Assembly: GCF_048564905.1 (NCBI RefSeq)
Contig: NW_027328871.1
Location: 4,898,001 to 4,962,000, forward strand
DNA length: 64,000 nucleotides
Source: Vicugna pacos
Taxonomy: Eukaryota > Chordata > Mammalia > Artiodactyla > Camelidae
Direction: 5' to 3'
Shown: positions 1 to 13,110 of the stretch, in pieces
How positions within the stretch are numbered: the first letter of the stretch is position 1
Layout of the letters: each line of letters starts with the position of its first letter
Notes under the pieces: generated by a model
What the model saw: only the letters and a program-made list of their open reading frames with translations
Told to the model about the DNA's origin: nothing
Databases searched by the model: none
Translations under genes and position numbers: made by a program

Positions 1-1506
1 TTCCATGTTCTAAATCCTATATTTAGTTTTCTGTATTCTATATTATAAATTCTGTGCTATGCATTCCATGTTCTAAATTCTTTATTCAGTATTCTGTATT
101 CTAAATTCTAAATTCTGTGTTCTATATTCCATGTTCTAAATTCTGGGTTCTATATTCTATATTCTATATTGTATATTGTATATTCTGTTTTCTACATTCT
201 ATATTCTAAATTCTATATTCAGTATTCCGTATTCTATATTCTATATTCTGGGTTCTGCATTCCATGGTATAAAATCTATATTCAGTATTCTGTATTCTAT
301 ATTCTATATTCTGAGTTCTGCATTCCATGTTCTAAATTCTATATTCAGTATTCTATATTCTATATTCTAAATTCTGTGTTCTGCATCCTATGTTCTAAAT
401 TCTATATTCAGTATTCTGTAGTATATATTCTAAATTGTGTGTTCGGCATTCCATGTTCTTAATTCTGGGTTCTGTATTCTGTTTTTCATATTCTATATTC
501 TGTGTTCTTCATTCTATGTTCTGTATACTATATTCTGCATTCCGTACTCTATATTCTGTGTTGTATATTCTATATACTAAATTATATATTCAGTATTTCT
601 TATTCTATTCTATACTCTGTGTTCTACATTCTATATTTTAAATTCTATATTCAGTATTCTGTATTCTATATACTAAATTCTGTTTTCTGCATTCCATGAT
701 CTAAATTCTGGCTTCTATATTCTCTATTCTATATTCTATGTTTTGTGTACTCCATTCTATATTCTACATTCTATATTCTGCATTCCGTATTCTATATTCC
801 GTGTTCTACATTCTATATTCTACGTTCTATATTGTGCATTCTGAACTCTATTTTCTAAATTCTCTGTTCTGAATTCCATGTTCTAAATTCTGCGTTCTGT
901 AGTCTGCATTCTATATTCTGTGTTCTTGCATTCTATATTCTACTTTCTTATTCTGTATTCTGTATTCTATACTCTGTATTCTTCATTCTATATTCTGCAC
1001 CCTGTATTCTATATTCTTAATTCTTTGTTCTGCATTCCATGTTCTATATTCTGTGTTATGAATTCTGTATTCTATATTCTATAATCTGTGTTCTACACTC
1101 TATATTCCATATTCTTTATTCTATATAATAAATTCTGTGTTGTGAATTCCATGTCCTAAATTCTGGGTACTGTATTCTGTATTTTATATTCTATATTCTG
1201 TGTTCTACAATATGTATTCTACATTCTGTGTTCTGTATTCAGTATTCTATATACTGTGTTATATATTCTATATTCTACTTTATATTTCTGTATTCTATAT
1301 TCTATATTCTGTGCACTTAATTCCATGTTCTAAATTCTAGGTTCTGTATTCTGAATTCTATATTCTATATTCTGTGTTCAGCATTCTGTATTCTACATTG
1401 TATATTCTAGATTCTGTATTCTAATTTCTAAATTCTTTGTTCTGAATTCCATGTTCTAAGTTCTGGGTTCTGTCTTCTGTATTCTATATTCTATATACTG
1501 TGTTGT

Positions 1507-1522
1507 AAATTTTTGATAATAC
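1507..1522 (+). other. Non-heptameric tag 1 (aaatttttgataatac)
   Basis: Breaks the 7-bp pattern and contains the only ttttgataat word in the unit. It is present unchanged at the same phase in other units (for example 5877, 10247 and 14617), so it works as a once-per-unit landmark. Confidence 0.8.
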
Positions 1523-2701
1523 ATTCTATATTCTGTATTCTATTTTCTATATTCTGTGTTCTGCATTCCATTTTCTAAATTCTGGGTTCTGTATTGTTAA
1601 TTCTATATTCTATATTCTCTGTTCTACATTCAATATTCCACATTCTATGTTTTGTATACTGTAATCTATATTCTAAACTCTTTCTTCTGAATTCCATGTT
1701 CTAAATTCTGGGTTCTGTATACTGCATTCTAAATTCTACATTCTGTGTTCTACATTGTATATTCTAAATTTTATATTCGGTTTTCTGTATTTTATATTGT
1801 ATAGTGTGTGTACTGCATTCTATATTGTAAAATTTATTTTCTGTTTTCTGTATTCTATATTCTAAATTCCGTTCTGCGTTCCATGTTCTACATTCTGGGT
1901 TCTGCATTCTGTTTTCCATATTCTATATTCTGTATTCTGTATTCTAATTTCTATATACTGTATTCTATATTATTTATTCTACATTCTATATTCTGTTTTC
2001 TATACACTATATTCTAAGTTCTTAGTTGTGTATTGCATGTTCTAAATTCTGGGTTCTGTATTCTGCATTCTCTATTCTTTATTCTGTGTTCTGCATTCTC
2101 TATTCTACATTCTCTATTCTGTATTCTATATTCTACATTCTGTGTTCTGCATTCAATGTTCTAAATTCTGGTTTCTGTATTCTATATTCTGTAGTCTGTT
2201 TTGTACATTCTAAAGTCTACATTCTATATTCTGTATTCTGTACTCTATATTCTAAATTCAGTGTTCTGAATTCTACGTTCTAAACTCTGGGTTCTGTATT
2301 CTGTTTTCTATATTCTATATTCTGTGTTATACATTCTATATTCAACATTCTGTATACTGTATTCTATATTCTAAATTCTGTTTTCTGAATTCCATGTTCT
2401 AAATAATGGGTTCTGCATTGTGTATTCTATATTCTATAATCTGTGTTGTATATTCTGTGTTATACATTCTATATTCAGTATTCAATATTCTATAATCTAA
2501 ACTCTGTGTTCTGAATTCCATGCTCTAAATTCTGTGTTCTTTAGTGTGTATTCTGAATTCCATATTCTCTGTATTACAACCAGTATTCTACATTCTATAT
2601 TCTGTATTCTGTATACAATATTCCATATACTGTGTTCAACAATGTAAATTCTATATGCTATATTCTGTATTCTGCACTCTATATTCTAAATTTTGTGTTC
2701 T

Positions 2702-2728
2702 GAATTACAACTTGTATAATCAAGTTTC
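2702..2728 (+). other. Non-heptameric tag 2 (gaattacaac, then ttgtataatcaag)
   Basis: A subunit box position where the usual ccatgttcta is replaced by an acaacttgtataatcaag stretch. Kept in every unit checked (7072, 11442, 15812 and so on). It may be an old insertion or a strongly diverged monomer run; I see no target-site duplication or element end. Confidence 0.75.
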
Positions 2729-2939
2729 TACATTCTGTATTCTATATTCTATATTCTGTGTTCTACATTCTGTATTCTACATTGTATATTATGTATTCTG
2801 TATCCTATATTCTATATTCTGCGTTCTGAATTCCATGTTCTAAATTCTGGGTTCTGTATTCCGTAATCTGTATTCAATATTCTGTGTTCTACATTCTGTA
2901 TTGTACATTCTATATACTGTATTCTATATTATAAATTCT

Positions 2940-2976
2940 GTGTAAAACATTCTATATACCACATAATATTTCGGTA
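2940..2976 (+). other. Non-heptameric tag 3 (gtgtaaaacattc, then accacataatatttcgg)
   Basis: Run of atypical words including accacataatatttcgg, once per unit at fixed phase. A c-for-t variant just upstream (ttacaaattc) marks units 10 and 13. Confidence 0.75.
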
Positions 2977-3169
2977 TTCTTTATTATATATTCTGTGTTC
3001 TGAATTCCTTGTTCTAAATTCTGCATACTGCATTCTGTATTCTATATTCTATATTCTGTGTTCTATATTCTATATTCTACATTCTATTCCTTTATTCTAT
3101 ATTATGTATTCTGTGTTCTGAATTCCATGTTCTGAATCCTGCGTTCTGTATTCTGTATTCCATATTCTG

Positions 3170-4370
3170 GGTTCTGCATTCTATGTTCTAAATTCTATAT
3201 TCAGCATTCTGTATTCTATAGTCTTAATTCTGTGTTCTGCATTCTATGGTCTAAATTCTGGGTTCTGTATTCTGTTTTCCATATTCTATATTCTGTGTTC
3301 TATATTCTATATTCTGTATTCTATATTCTGTATTCCGTATTCTATATTCTATACTCTGTGTTCTACATTCTATATTCTGCATACTGTATTCAATATACTG
3401 TATTCTATATTCTAAATTCTGTGTTCTGCATTCCATGTTCTAAATTCTGGGTTCTATATTTTCTTATCTATATTCTATATTCTGTGTTCTATATTCTACA
3501 TTCTAAATTTATATTCAGTATTCTATATTGTATATTCTTTATTCAGTGTTCTACATTCTATAATCTAAGTTCTATATTCAATATGCTGTATTCTATATTC
3601 TTAATTCTATTTTCTGCATTCCGGGTTCTAAGTTCTGGGTTCTATATTCTCTATTCATTTCTATATTTTTTGTTCTTCATTCTATATTGTACGTTCTATA
3701 TTCTGCATTCTGTGTTTTATATTCTATATTATGTTTTCTACATTCTATATTCTAAATTCTATATTCAGTATTCTGTATTCTAAATTCAATATTCTGTGTT
3801 CTTCATTCCATTTTCTAAATCTGGGTTCTATATTCTCTATTCTATATTTTATATTCTGTGTTCTTCATTCTATATTCTAAATTCTATATTTAGTATTCTT
3901 TATTCTTTATTCTAAATTCTGTTTTCTGCATTCCATGATCTAAATTCTGTCTTCTCTATTCTCTACACTATATTCTATATTTTGTGTACTCCATTCTATA
4001 TTCTACATTCTTTATTCTGCATTCTGTATTCTATATTCTATATTCTGTGTTCTACAATCTATATTCTTAATTCTATAATCAGTGTTCTGTATTCTATTTT
4101 CTAAATTCTGTGTTCTGCATTCCATGCCCTAAATTCTGGGTTGTGTATTATGTTTTCCATATTGTGTATTGTGTGTTCTATATTCTATATTCTGTATTCT
4201 ATTTTCGGCATTCCGTATTCTATATTCTATACTCTGTGTTCTACATTCTATATTCTAAATTCTATATTCAGTATTATTTATTCTATATTCTAAATTCTGT
4301 GTTCTGCATCTATGTTGTAAATTCTATATTCAGTAAAAAGTATTCTATACTCTAAATTCTGTGTTCTGGA
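3170..4370 (+). repeat. GCATTCC/TTCAGTA-type domain of the HOR (shown in unit 1; continues over phase 1-700 of the next unit)
   Basis: Here the box is introduced by gcattcc or gcattct (near 3239, 3429, 3616, 3938 and 4117), and the word attcagtattc is common (3514, 3764, 4267, and 85, 208, 279, 343, 407 and 649 of the next unit phase). Boxes tend to be about 180-190 bp apart. The block near 3938 (ccatgatctaaattctg, then tgtgtactccattc) closely resembles the block near 680-800, so the domain contains its own diverged internal duplicates. Confidence 0.7.
4331..4345 (+). other. Non-heptameric tag 4 (cagtaaaaagtattc)
   Basis: The longest A run in the unit (five A) lies near the chosen unit boundary and recurs at each unit end, for example 8701, 13071 and 43285. 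Confidence 0.8.
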
Positions 4371-7300
4371 TTCCATGTTCTAAATCCTATATTTAGTTTT
4401 CTGTATTCTATATTATAAATTCTGTGCTATGCATTCCATGTTCTAAATTCTTTATTCAGTATTCTGTATTCTAAATTCTAAATTCTGTGTTCTATATTCC
4501 ATGTTCTAAATTCTGGGTTCTATATTCTATATTCTATATTGTATATTGTATATTCTGTTTTCTACATTCTATATTCTAAATTCTATATTCAGTATTCCGT
4601 ATTCTATATTCTATATTCTGGGTTCTGCATTCCATGGTATAAAATCTATATTCAGTATTCTGTATTCTATATTCTATATTCTGAGTTCTGCATTCCATGT
4701 TCTAAATTCTATATTCAGTATTCTATATTCTATATTCTAAATTCTGTGTTCTGCATCCTATGTTCTAAATTCTATATTCAGTATTCTGTAGTATATATTC
4801 TAAATTGTGTGTTCGGCATTCCATGTTCTTAATTCTGGGTTCTGTATTCTGTTTTTCATATTCTATATTCTGTGTTCTTCATTCTATGTTCTGTATACTA
4901 TATTCTGCATTCCGTACTCTATATTCTGTGTTGTATATTCTATATACTAAATTATATATTCAGTATTTCTTATTCTATTCTATACTCTGTGTTCTACATT
5001 CTATATTTTAAATTCTATATTCAGTATTCTGTATTCTATATACTAAATTCTGTTTTCTGCATTCCATGATCTAAATTCTGGCTTCTATATTCTCTATTCT
5101 ATATTCTATGTTTTGTGTACTCCATTCTATATTCTACATTCTATATTCTGCATTCCGTATTCTATATTCCGTGTTCTACATTCTATATTCTACGTTCTAT
5201 ATTGTGCATTCTGAACTCTATTTTCTAAATTCTCTGTTCTGAATTCCATGTTCTAAATTCTGCGTTCTGTAGTCTGCATTCTATATTCTGTGTTCTTGCA
5301 TTCTATATTCTACTTTCTTATTCTGTATTCTGTATTCTATACTCTGTATTCTTCATTCTATATTCTGCACCCTGTATTCTATATTCTTAATTCTTTGTTC
5401 TGCATTCCATGTTCTATATTCTGTGTTATGAATTCTGTATTCTATATTCTATAATCTGTGTTCTACACTCTATATTCCATATTCTTTATTCTATATAATA
5501 AATTCTGTGTTGTGAATTCCATGTCCTAAATTCTGGGTACTGTATTCTGTATTTTATATTCTATATTCTGTGTTCTACAATATGTATTCTACATTCTGTG
5601 TTCTGTATTCAGTATTCTATATACTGTGTTATATATTCTATATTCTACTTTATATTTCTGTATTCTATATTCTATATTCTGTGCACTTAATTCCATGTTC
5701 TAAATTCTAGGTTCTGTATTCTGAATTCTATATTCTATATTCTGTGTTCAGCATTCTGTATTCTACATTGTATATTCTAGATTCTGTATTCTAATTTCTA
5801 AATTCTTTGTTCTGAATTCCATGTTCTAAGTTCTGGGTTCTGTCTTCTGTATTCTATATTCTATATACTGTGTTGTAAATTTTTGATAATACATTCTATA
5901 TTCTGTATTCTATTTTCTATATTCTGTGTTCTGCATTCCATTTTCTAAATTCTGGGTTCTGTATTGTTAATTCTATATTCTATATTCTCTGTTCTACATT
6001 CAATATTCCACATTCTATGTTTTGTATACTGTAATCTATATTCTAAACTCTTTCTTCTGAATTCCATGTTCTAAATTCTGGGTTCTGTATACTGCATTCT
6101 AAATTCTACATTCTGTGTTCTACATTGTATATTCTAAATTTTATATTCGGTTTTCTGTATTTTATATTGTATAGTGTGTGTACTGCATTCTATATTGTAA
6201 AATTTATTTTCTGTTTTCTGTATTCTATATTCTAAATTCCGTTCTGCGTTCCATGTTCTACATTCTGGGTTCTGCATTCTGTTTTCCATATTCTATATTC
6301 TGTATTCTGTATTCTAATTTCTATATACTGTATTCTATATTATTTATTCTACATTCTATATTCTGTTTTCTATACACTATATTCTAAGTTCTTAGTTGTG
6401 TATTGCATGTTCTAAATTCTGGGTTCTGTATTCTGCATTCTCTAGTCTTTATTCTGTGTTCTGCATTCTCTATTCTACATTCTCTATTCTGTATTCTATA
6501 TTCTACATTCTGTGTTCTGCATTCAATGTTCTAAATTCTGGTTTCTGTATTCTATATTCTGTAGTCTGTTTTGTACATTCTAAAGTCTACATTCTATATT
6601 CTGTATTCTGTACTCTATATTCTAAATTCAGTGTTCTGAATTCTACGTTCTAAACTCTGGGTTCTGTATTCTGTTTTCTATATTCTATATTCTGTGTTAT
6701 ACATTCTATATTCAACATTCTGTATACTGTATTTTATATTCTAAATTCTGTTATCTGAATTCCATGTTCTAAATAATGGGTTCTGCATTGTGTATTCTAT
6801 ATTCTATAATCTGTGTTGTATATTCTGTGTTATACATTCTATATTCAGTATTCAATATTCTATAATCTAAACTCTGTGTTCTGAATTCCATGCTCTAAAT
6901 TCTGTGTTCTTTAGTGTGTATTTTGAATTCCACATTCTCTGTATTACAACCAGTATTCTACATTCTATATTCTGTATTCTGTATACAATATTCCATATAC
7001 TGTGTTCAACAATGTAAATTCTATATGCTATATTCTGTATTCTGCACTCTATATTCTAAATTTTGTGTTCTGAATTACAACTTGTATAATCAAGTTTCTA
7101 CATTCTGTATTCTATATTCTATATTCTGTGTTCTACATTCTGTATTCTACATTGTATATTATGTATTCTGTATCCTATATTCTATATTCTGCGTTCTGAA
7201 TTCCATGTTCTAAATTCTGGGTTCTGTATTCCGTAATCTGTATTCAATATTCTGTGTTCTACATTCTGTATTGTACATTCTATATACTGTATTCTATATT

Positions 7301-8740
7301 ATAAATTCTGTGTAAAACATTCTATATACCACATAATATTTCGGTATTCTTTATTATATATTCTGTGTTCTGAATTCCTTGTTCTAAATTCTGCATACTG
7401 CATTCTGTATTCTATATTCTATATTCTGTGTTCTATATTCTATATTCTACATTCTATTCCTTTATTCTATATTATGTATTCTGTGTTCTGAATTCCATGT
7501 TCTGAATCCTGCGTTCTGTATTCTGTATTCCATATTCTGTGTTCTGCATTCTATGTTCTAAACTCTATATTCAGCATTCTGTATTCTATAGTCTTAATTC
7601 TGTGTTCTGCATTCTATGGTCTAAATTCTGGGTTCTGTATTCTGTTTTCCATATTCTATATTCTGTGTTCTATATTCTATATTCTGTATTCTATATTCTG
7701 TATTCCGTATTCTATATTCTATACTCTGTGTTCTACATTCTATATTCTGCATACTGTATTCAATATACTGTATTCTATATTCTAAATTCTGTGTTCTGCA
7801 TTCCATGTTCTAAATTCTGGGTTCTATATTTTCTTATCTATATTCTATATTCTGTGTTCTATATTCTACATTCTAAATTTATATTCAGTATTCTATATTG
7901 TATATTCTTTATTCAGTGTTCTACATTCTATAATCTAAGTTCTATATTCAATATGCTGTATTCTATATTCTTAATTCTATTTTCTGCATTCCGGGTTCTA
8001 AGTTCTGGGTTCTATATTCTCTATTCATTTCTATATTTTTTGTTCTTCATTCTATATTGTACGTTCTATATTCTGCATTCTGTGTTTTATATTCTATATT
8101 ATGTTTTCTACATTCTATATTCTAAATTCTATATTCAGTATTCTGTATTCTAAATTCAATATTCTGTGTTCTTCATTCCATTTTCTAAATCTGGGTTCTA
8201 TATTCTCTATTCTATATTTTATATTCTGTGTTCTTCATTCTATATTCTAAATTCTATATTTAGTATTCTTTATTCTTTATTCTAAATTCTGTTTTCTGCA
8301 TTCCATGATCTAAATTCTGTCTTCTCTATTCTCTACACTATATTCTATATTTTGTGTACTCCATTCTATATTCTACATTCTTTATTCTGCATTCTGTATT
8401 CTATATTCTATATTCTGTGTTCTACAATCTATATTCTTAATTCTATAATCAGTGTTCTGTATTCTATTTTCTAAATTCTGTGTTCTGCATTCCATGCCCT
8501 AAATTCTGGGTTGTGTATTATGTTTTCCATATTGTGTATTGTGTGTTCTATATTCTATATTCTGTATTCTATTTTCGGCATTCCGTATTCTATATTCTAT
8601 ACTCTGTGTTCTACATTCTATATTCTAAATTCTATATTCAGTATTATTTATTCTATATTCTAAATTCTGTGTTCTGCATCTATGTTGTAAATTCTATATT
8701 CAGTAAAAAGTATTCTATACTCTAAATTCTGTGTTCTGGA
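4371..8740 (+). repeat. HOR unit 2 (4,370 bp)
   Basis: Same length as unit 1. Shares with unit 3 the private word tctagtc (about 6442-6448; tctattc elsewhere), and with units 3-6 the word ttttgaattccacattc (about 6921). It has attttatatt and ttatctg near 6731-6756. A private C lies at 7564. Confidence 0.95.
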
Positions 8741-11700
8741 TTCCATGTTCTAAATCCTATATTTAGTTTTCTGTATTCTATATTATAAATTCTGTGCTAT
8801 GCATTCCATGTTCTAAATTCTTTATTCAGTATTCTGTATTCTAAATTCTAAATTCTGTGTTCTATATTCCATGTTCTAAATTCTGGGTTCTATATTCTAT
8901 ATTCTATATTGTATATTGTATATTCTGTTTTCTACATTCTATATTCTAAATTCTATATTCAGTATTCCGTATTCTATATTCTATATTCTGGGTTCTGCAT
9001 TCCATGGTATAAAATCTATATTCAGTATTCTGTATTCTATATTCTATATTCTGAGTTCTGCATTCCATGTTCTAAATTCTATATTCAGTATTCTATATTC
9101 TATATTCTAAATTCTGTGTTCTGCATCCTATGTTCTAAATTCTATATTCAGTATTCTGTAGTATATATTCTAAATTGTGTGTTCGGCATTCCATGTTCTT
9201 AATTCTGGGTTCTGTATTCTGTTTTTCATATTCTATATTCTGTGTTCTTCATTCTATGTTCTGTATACTATATTCTGCATTCCGTACTCTATATTCTGTG
9301 TTGTATATTCTATATACTAAATTATATATTCAGTATTTCTTATTCTATTCTATACTCTGTGTTCTACATTCTATATTTTAAATTCTATATTCAGTATTCT
9401 GTATTCTATATACTAAATTCTGTTTTCTGCATTCCATGATCTAAATTCTGGCTTCTATATTCTCTATTCTATATTCTATGTTTTGTGTACTCCATTCTAT
9501 ATTCTACATTCTATATTCTGCATTCCGTATTCTATATTCCGTGTTCTACATTCTATATTCTACGTTCTATATTGTGCATTCTGAACTCTATTTTCTAAAT
9601 TCTCTGTTCTGAATTCCATGTTCTAAATTCTGCGTTCTGTAGTCTGCATTCTATATTCTGTGTTCTTGCATTCTATATTCTACTTTCTTATTCTGTATTC
9701 TGTATTCTATACTCTGTATTCTTCATTCTATATTCTGCACCCTGTATTCTATATTCTTAATTCTTTGTTCTGCATTCCATGTTCTATATTGTGTGTTATG
9801 AATTCTGTATTCTATATTCTATAATCTGTGTTCTACACTCTATATTCCATATTCTTTATTCTATATAATAAATTCTGTGTTGTGAATTCCATGTCCTAAA
9901 TTCTGGGTACTGTATTCTGTATTTTATATTCTATATTCTGTGTTCTACAATATGTATTCTACATTCTGTGTTCTGTATTCAGTATTCTATATACTGTGTT
10001 ATATATTCTATATTCTACTTTATATTTCTGTATTCTATATTCTATATTCTGTGCACTTAATTCCATGTTCTAAATTCTAGGTTCTGTATTCTGAATTCTA
10101 TATTCTATATTCTGTGTTCAGCATTCTGTATTCTACATTGTATATTCTAGATTCTGTATTCTAATTTCTAAATTCTTTGTTCTGAATTCCATGTTCTAAG
10201 TTCTGGGTTCTGTCTTCTGTATTCTATATTCTATATACTGTGTTGTAAATTTTTGATAATACATTCTATATTCTGTATTCTATTTTCTATATTCTGTGTT
10301 CTGCATTCCATTTTCTAAATTCTGGGTTCTGTATTGTTAATTCTATATTCTATATTCTCTGTTCTACATTCAATATTCCACATTCTATGTTTTGTATACT
10401 GTAATCTATATTCTAAACTCTTTCTTCTGAATTCCATGTTCTAAATTCTGGGTTCTGTATACTGCATTCTAAATTCTACATTCTGTGTTCTACATTGTAT
10501 ATTCTAAATTTTATATTCGGTTTTCTGTATTTTATATTGTATAGTGTGTGTACTGCATTCTATATTGTAAAATTTATTTTCTGTTTTCTGTATTCTATAT
10601 TCTAAATTCCGTTCTGCGTTCCATGTTCTACATTCTGGGTTCTGCATTCTGTTTTCCATATTCTATATTCTGTATTCTGTATTCTAATTTCTATATACTG
10701 TATTCTATATTATTTATTCTACATTCTATATTCTGTTTTCTATACACTATATTCTAAGTTCTTAGTTGTGTATTGCATGTTCTAAATTCTGGGTTCTGTA
10801 TTCTGCATTCTCTAGTCTTTATTCTGTGTTCTGCATTCTCTATTCTACATTCTCTATTCTGTATTCTATATTCTACATTCTGTGTTCTGCATTCAATGTT
10901 CTAAATTCTGGTTTCTGTATTCTATATTCTGTAGTCTGTTTTGTACATTCTAAAGTCTACATTCTATATTCTGTATTCTGTACTCTATATTCTAAATTCA
11001 GTGTTCTGAATTCTACGTTCTAAACTCTGGGTTCTGTATTCTGTTTTCTATATTCTATATTCTGTGTTATACATTCTATATTCAACATTCTGTATACTGT
11101 ATTTTATATTCTAAATTCTGTTATCTGAATTCCATGTTCTAAATAATGGGTTCTGCATTGTGTATTCTATATTCTATAATCTGTGTTGTATATTCTGTGT
11201 TATACATTCTATATTCAGTATTCAATATTCTATAATCTAAACTCTGTGTTCTGAATTCCATGCTCTAAATTCTGTGTTCTTTAGTGTGTATTTTGAATTC
11301 CACATTCTCTGTATTACAACCAGTATTCTACATTCTATATTCTGTATTCTGTATACAATATTCCATATACTGTGTTCAACAATGTAAATTCTATATGCTA
11401 TATTCTGTATTCTGCACTCTATATTCTAAATTTTGTGTTCTGAATTACAACTTGTATAATCAAGTTTCTACATTCTGTATTCTATATTCTATATTCTGTG
11501 TTCTACATTCTGTATTCTACATTGTATATTATGTATTCTGTATCCTATATTCTATATTCTGCGTTCTGAATTCCATGTTCTAAATTCTGGGTTCTGTATT
11601 CCGTAATCTGTATTCAATATTCTGTGTTCTACATTCTGTATTGTACATTCTATATACTGTATTCTATATTATAAATTCTGTGTAAAACATTCTATATACC

Positions 11701-13110
11701 ACATAATATTTCGGTATTCTTTATTATATATTCTGTGTTCTGAATTCCTTGTTCTAAATTCTGCATACTGCATTCTGTATTCTATATTCTATATTCTGTG
11801 TTCTATATTCTATATTCTACATTCTATTCCTTTATTCTATATTATGTATTCTGTGTTCTGAATTCCATGTTCTGAATCCTGCGTTCTGTATTCTGTATTC
11901 CATATTCTGTGTTCTGCATTCTATGTTCTAAATTCTATATTCAGCATTCTGTATTCTATAGTCTTAATTCTGTGTTCTGCATTCTATGGTCTAAATTCTG
12001 GGTTCTGTATTCTGTTTTCCATATTCTATATTCTGTGTTCTATATTCTATATTCTGTATTCTATATTCTGTATTCCGTATTCTATATTCTATACTCTGTG
12101 TTCTACATTCTATATTCTGCATACTGTATTCAATATACTGTATTCTATATTCTAAATTCTGTGTTCTGCATTCCATGTTCTAAATTCTGGGTTCTATATT
12201 TTCTTATCTATATTCTATATTCTGTGTTCTATATTCTACATTCTAAATTTATATTCAGTATTCTATATTGTATATTCTTTATTCAGTGTTCTACATTCTA
12301 TAATCTAAGTTCTATATTCAATATGCTGTATTCTATATTCTTAATTCTATTTTCTGCATTCCGGGTTCTAAGTTCTGGGTTCTATATTCTCTATTCATTT
12401 CTATATTTTTTGTTCTTCATTCTATATTGTACGTTCTATATTCTGCATTCTGTGTTTTATATTCTATATTATGTTTTCTACATTCTATATTCTAAATTCT
12501 ATATTCAGTATTCTGTATTCTAAATTCAATATTCTGTGTTCTTCATTCCATTTTCTAAATCTGGGTTCTATATTCTCTATTCTATATTTTATATTCTGTG
12601 TTCTTCATTCTATATTCTAAATTCTATATTTAGTATTCTTTATTCTTTATTCTAAATTCTGTTTTCTGCATTCCATGATCTAAATTCTGTCTTCTCTATT
12701 CTCTACACTATATTCTATATTTTGTGTACTCCATTCTATATTCTACATTCTTTATTCTGCATTCTGTATTCTATATTCTATATTCTGTGTTCTACAATCT
12801 ATATTCTTAATTCTATAATCAGTGTTCTGTATTCTATTTTCTAAATTCTGTGTTCTGCATTCCATGCCCTAAATTCTGGGTTGTGTATTATGTTTTCCAT
12901 ATTGTGTATTGTGTGTTCTATATTCTATATTCTGTATTCTATTTTCGGCATTCCGTATTCTATATTCTATACTCTGTGTTCTACATTCTATATTCTAAAT
13001 TCTATATTCAGTATTATTTATTCTATATTCTAAATTCTGTGTTCTGCATCTATGTTGTAAATTCTATATTCAGTAAAAAGTATTCTATACTCTAAATTCT
13101 GTGTTCTGGA
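8741..13110 (+). repeat. HOR unit 3 (4,370 bp)
   Basis: Very close to unit 2, including tctagtc near 10812. It is the first unit in the window with gtgtgttatg at 9791 (ctgtgttatg in units 1 and 2), a marker it shares with units 4-6. It still has tgcaccc near 9737, like units 1 and 2, so it bridges the two groups. Confidence 0.95.

Larger units (their letters stand above)
860..3130 (+). repeat. GAATTCC-type domain of the HOR (shown in unit 1)
   Basis: Here the subunit box is mostly introduced by gaattcc (near 861, 1143, 1445, 1689, 2389, 2513, 2829, 3001 and 3120), usually followed by atgttctaaattctgggttctg or a close variant. Boxes are mostly about 117-130 bp apart, with some gaps of about 172-190 bp. 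GAATTC is an EcoRI site, so cut sites should cluster in this half. The same layout recurs at the same phase in the other units. Boundaries are approximate. Confidence 0.7.
1..4370 (+). repeat. HOR unit 1 (4,370 bp)
   Basis: Full-length unit, used here as the phase reference. Group markers: ctgggttctg at about 249, ttccgtactct at about 541, tgcaccc near 987, ttctgaattccatattc near 2550. A private G at 3170 (t in the units checked) closes the reading frame that is longer in most other units. At phase about 2353 and 2373 it has attctatatt and ttttctg, unlike units 2-4, so it is not simply a copy of unit 2. Confidence 0.95.

Noticed and set aside
2560-2976. Remnant of an inserted transposable element at the atypical islands
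   Set aside because: No terminal repeats, target-site duplication, poly-A tail or coding remnant can be seen; the islands are short and the unit length is the same in every full unit.
3251-3436. A minus-strand 61-codon open frame rich in EYRTQNI repeats
   Set aside because: Reverse complement of the same heptamers in a locally regular run; no sign of coding constraint.
7539-8153. A 204-codon open frame, recurring in most units, as a possible protein gene
   Set aside because: It is the 7-bp monomer translated: near-uniform YILYSVF repeats, with equally open shadows in other frames, no start context and no codon bias. It recurs only because the HOR recurs, and one private base closes part of it in unit 1.
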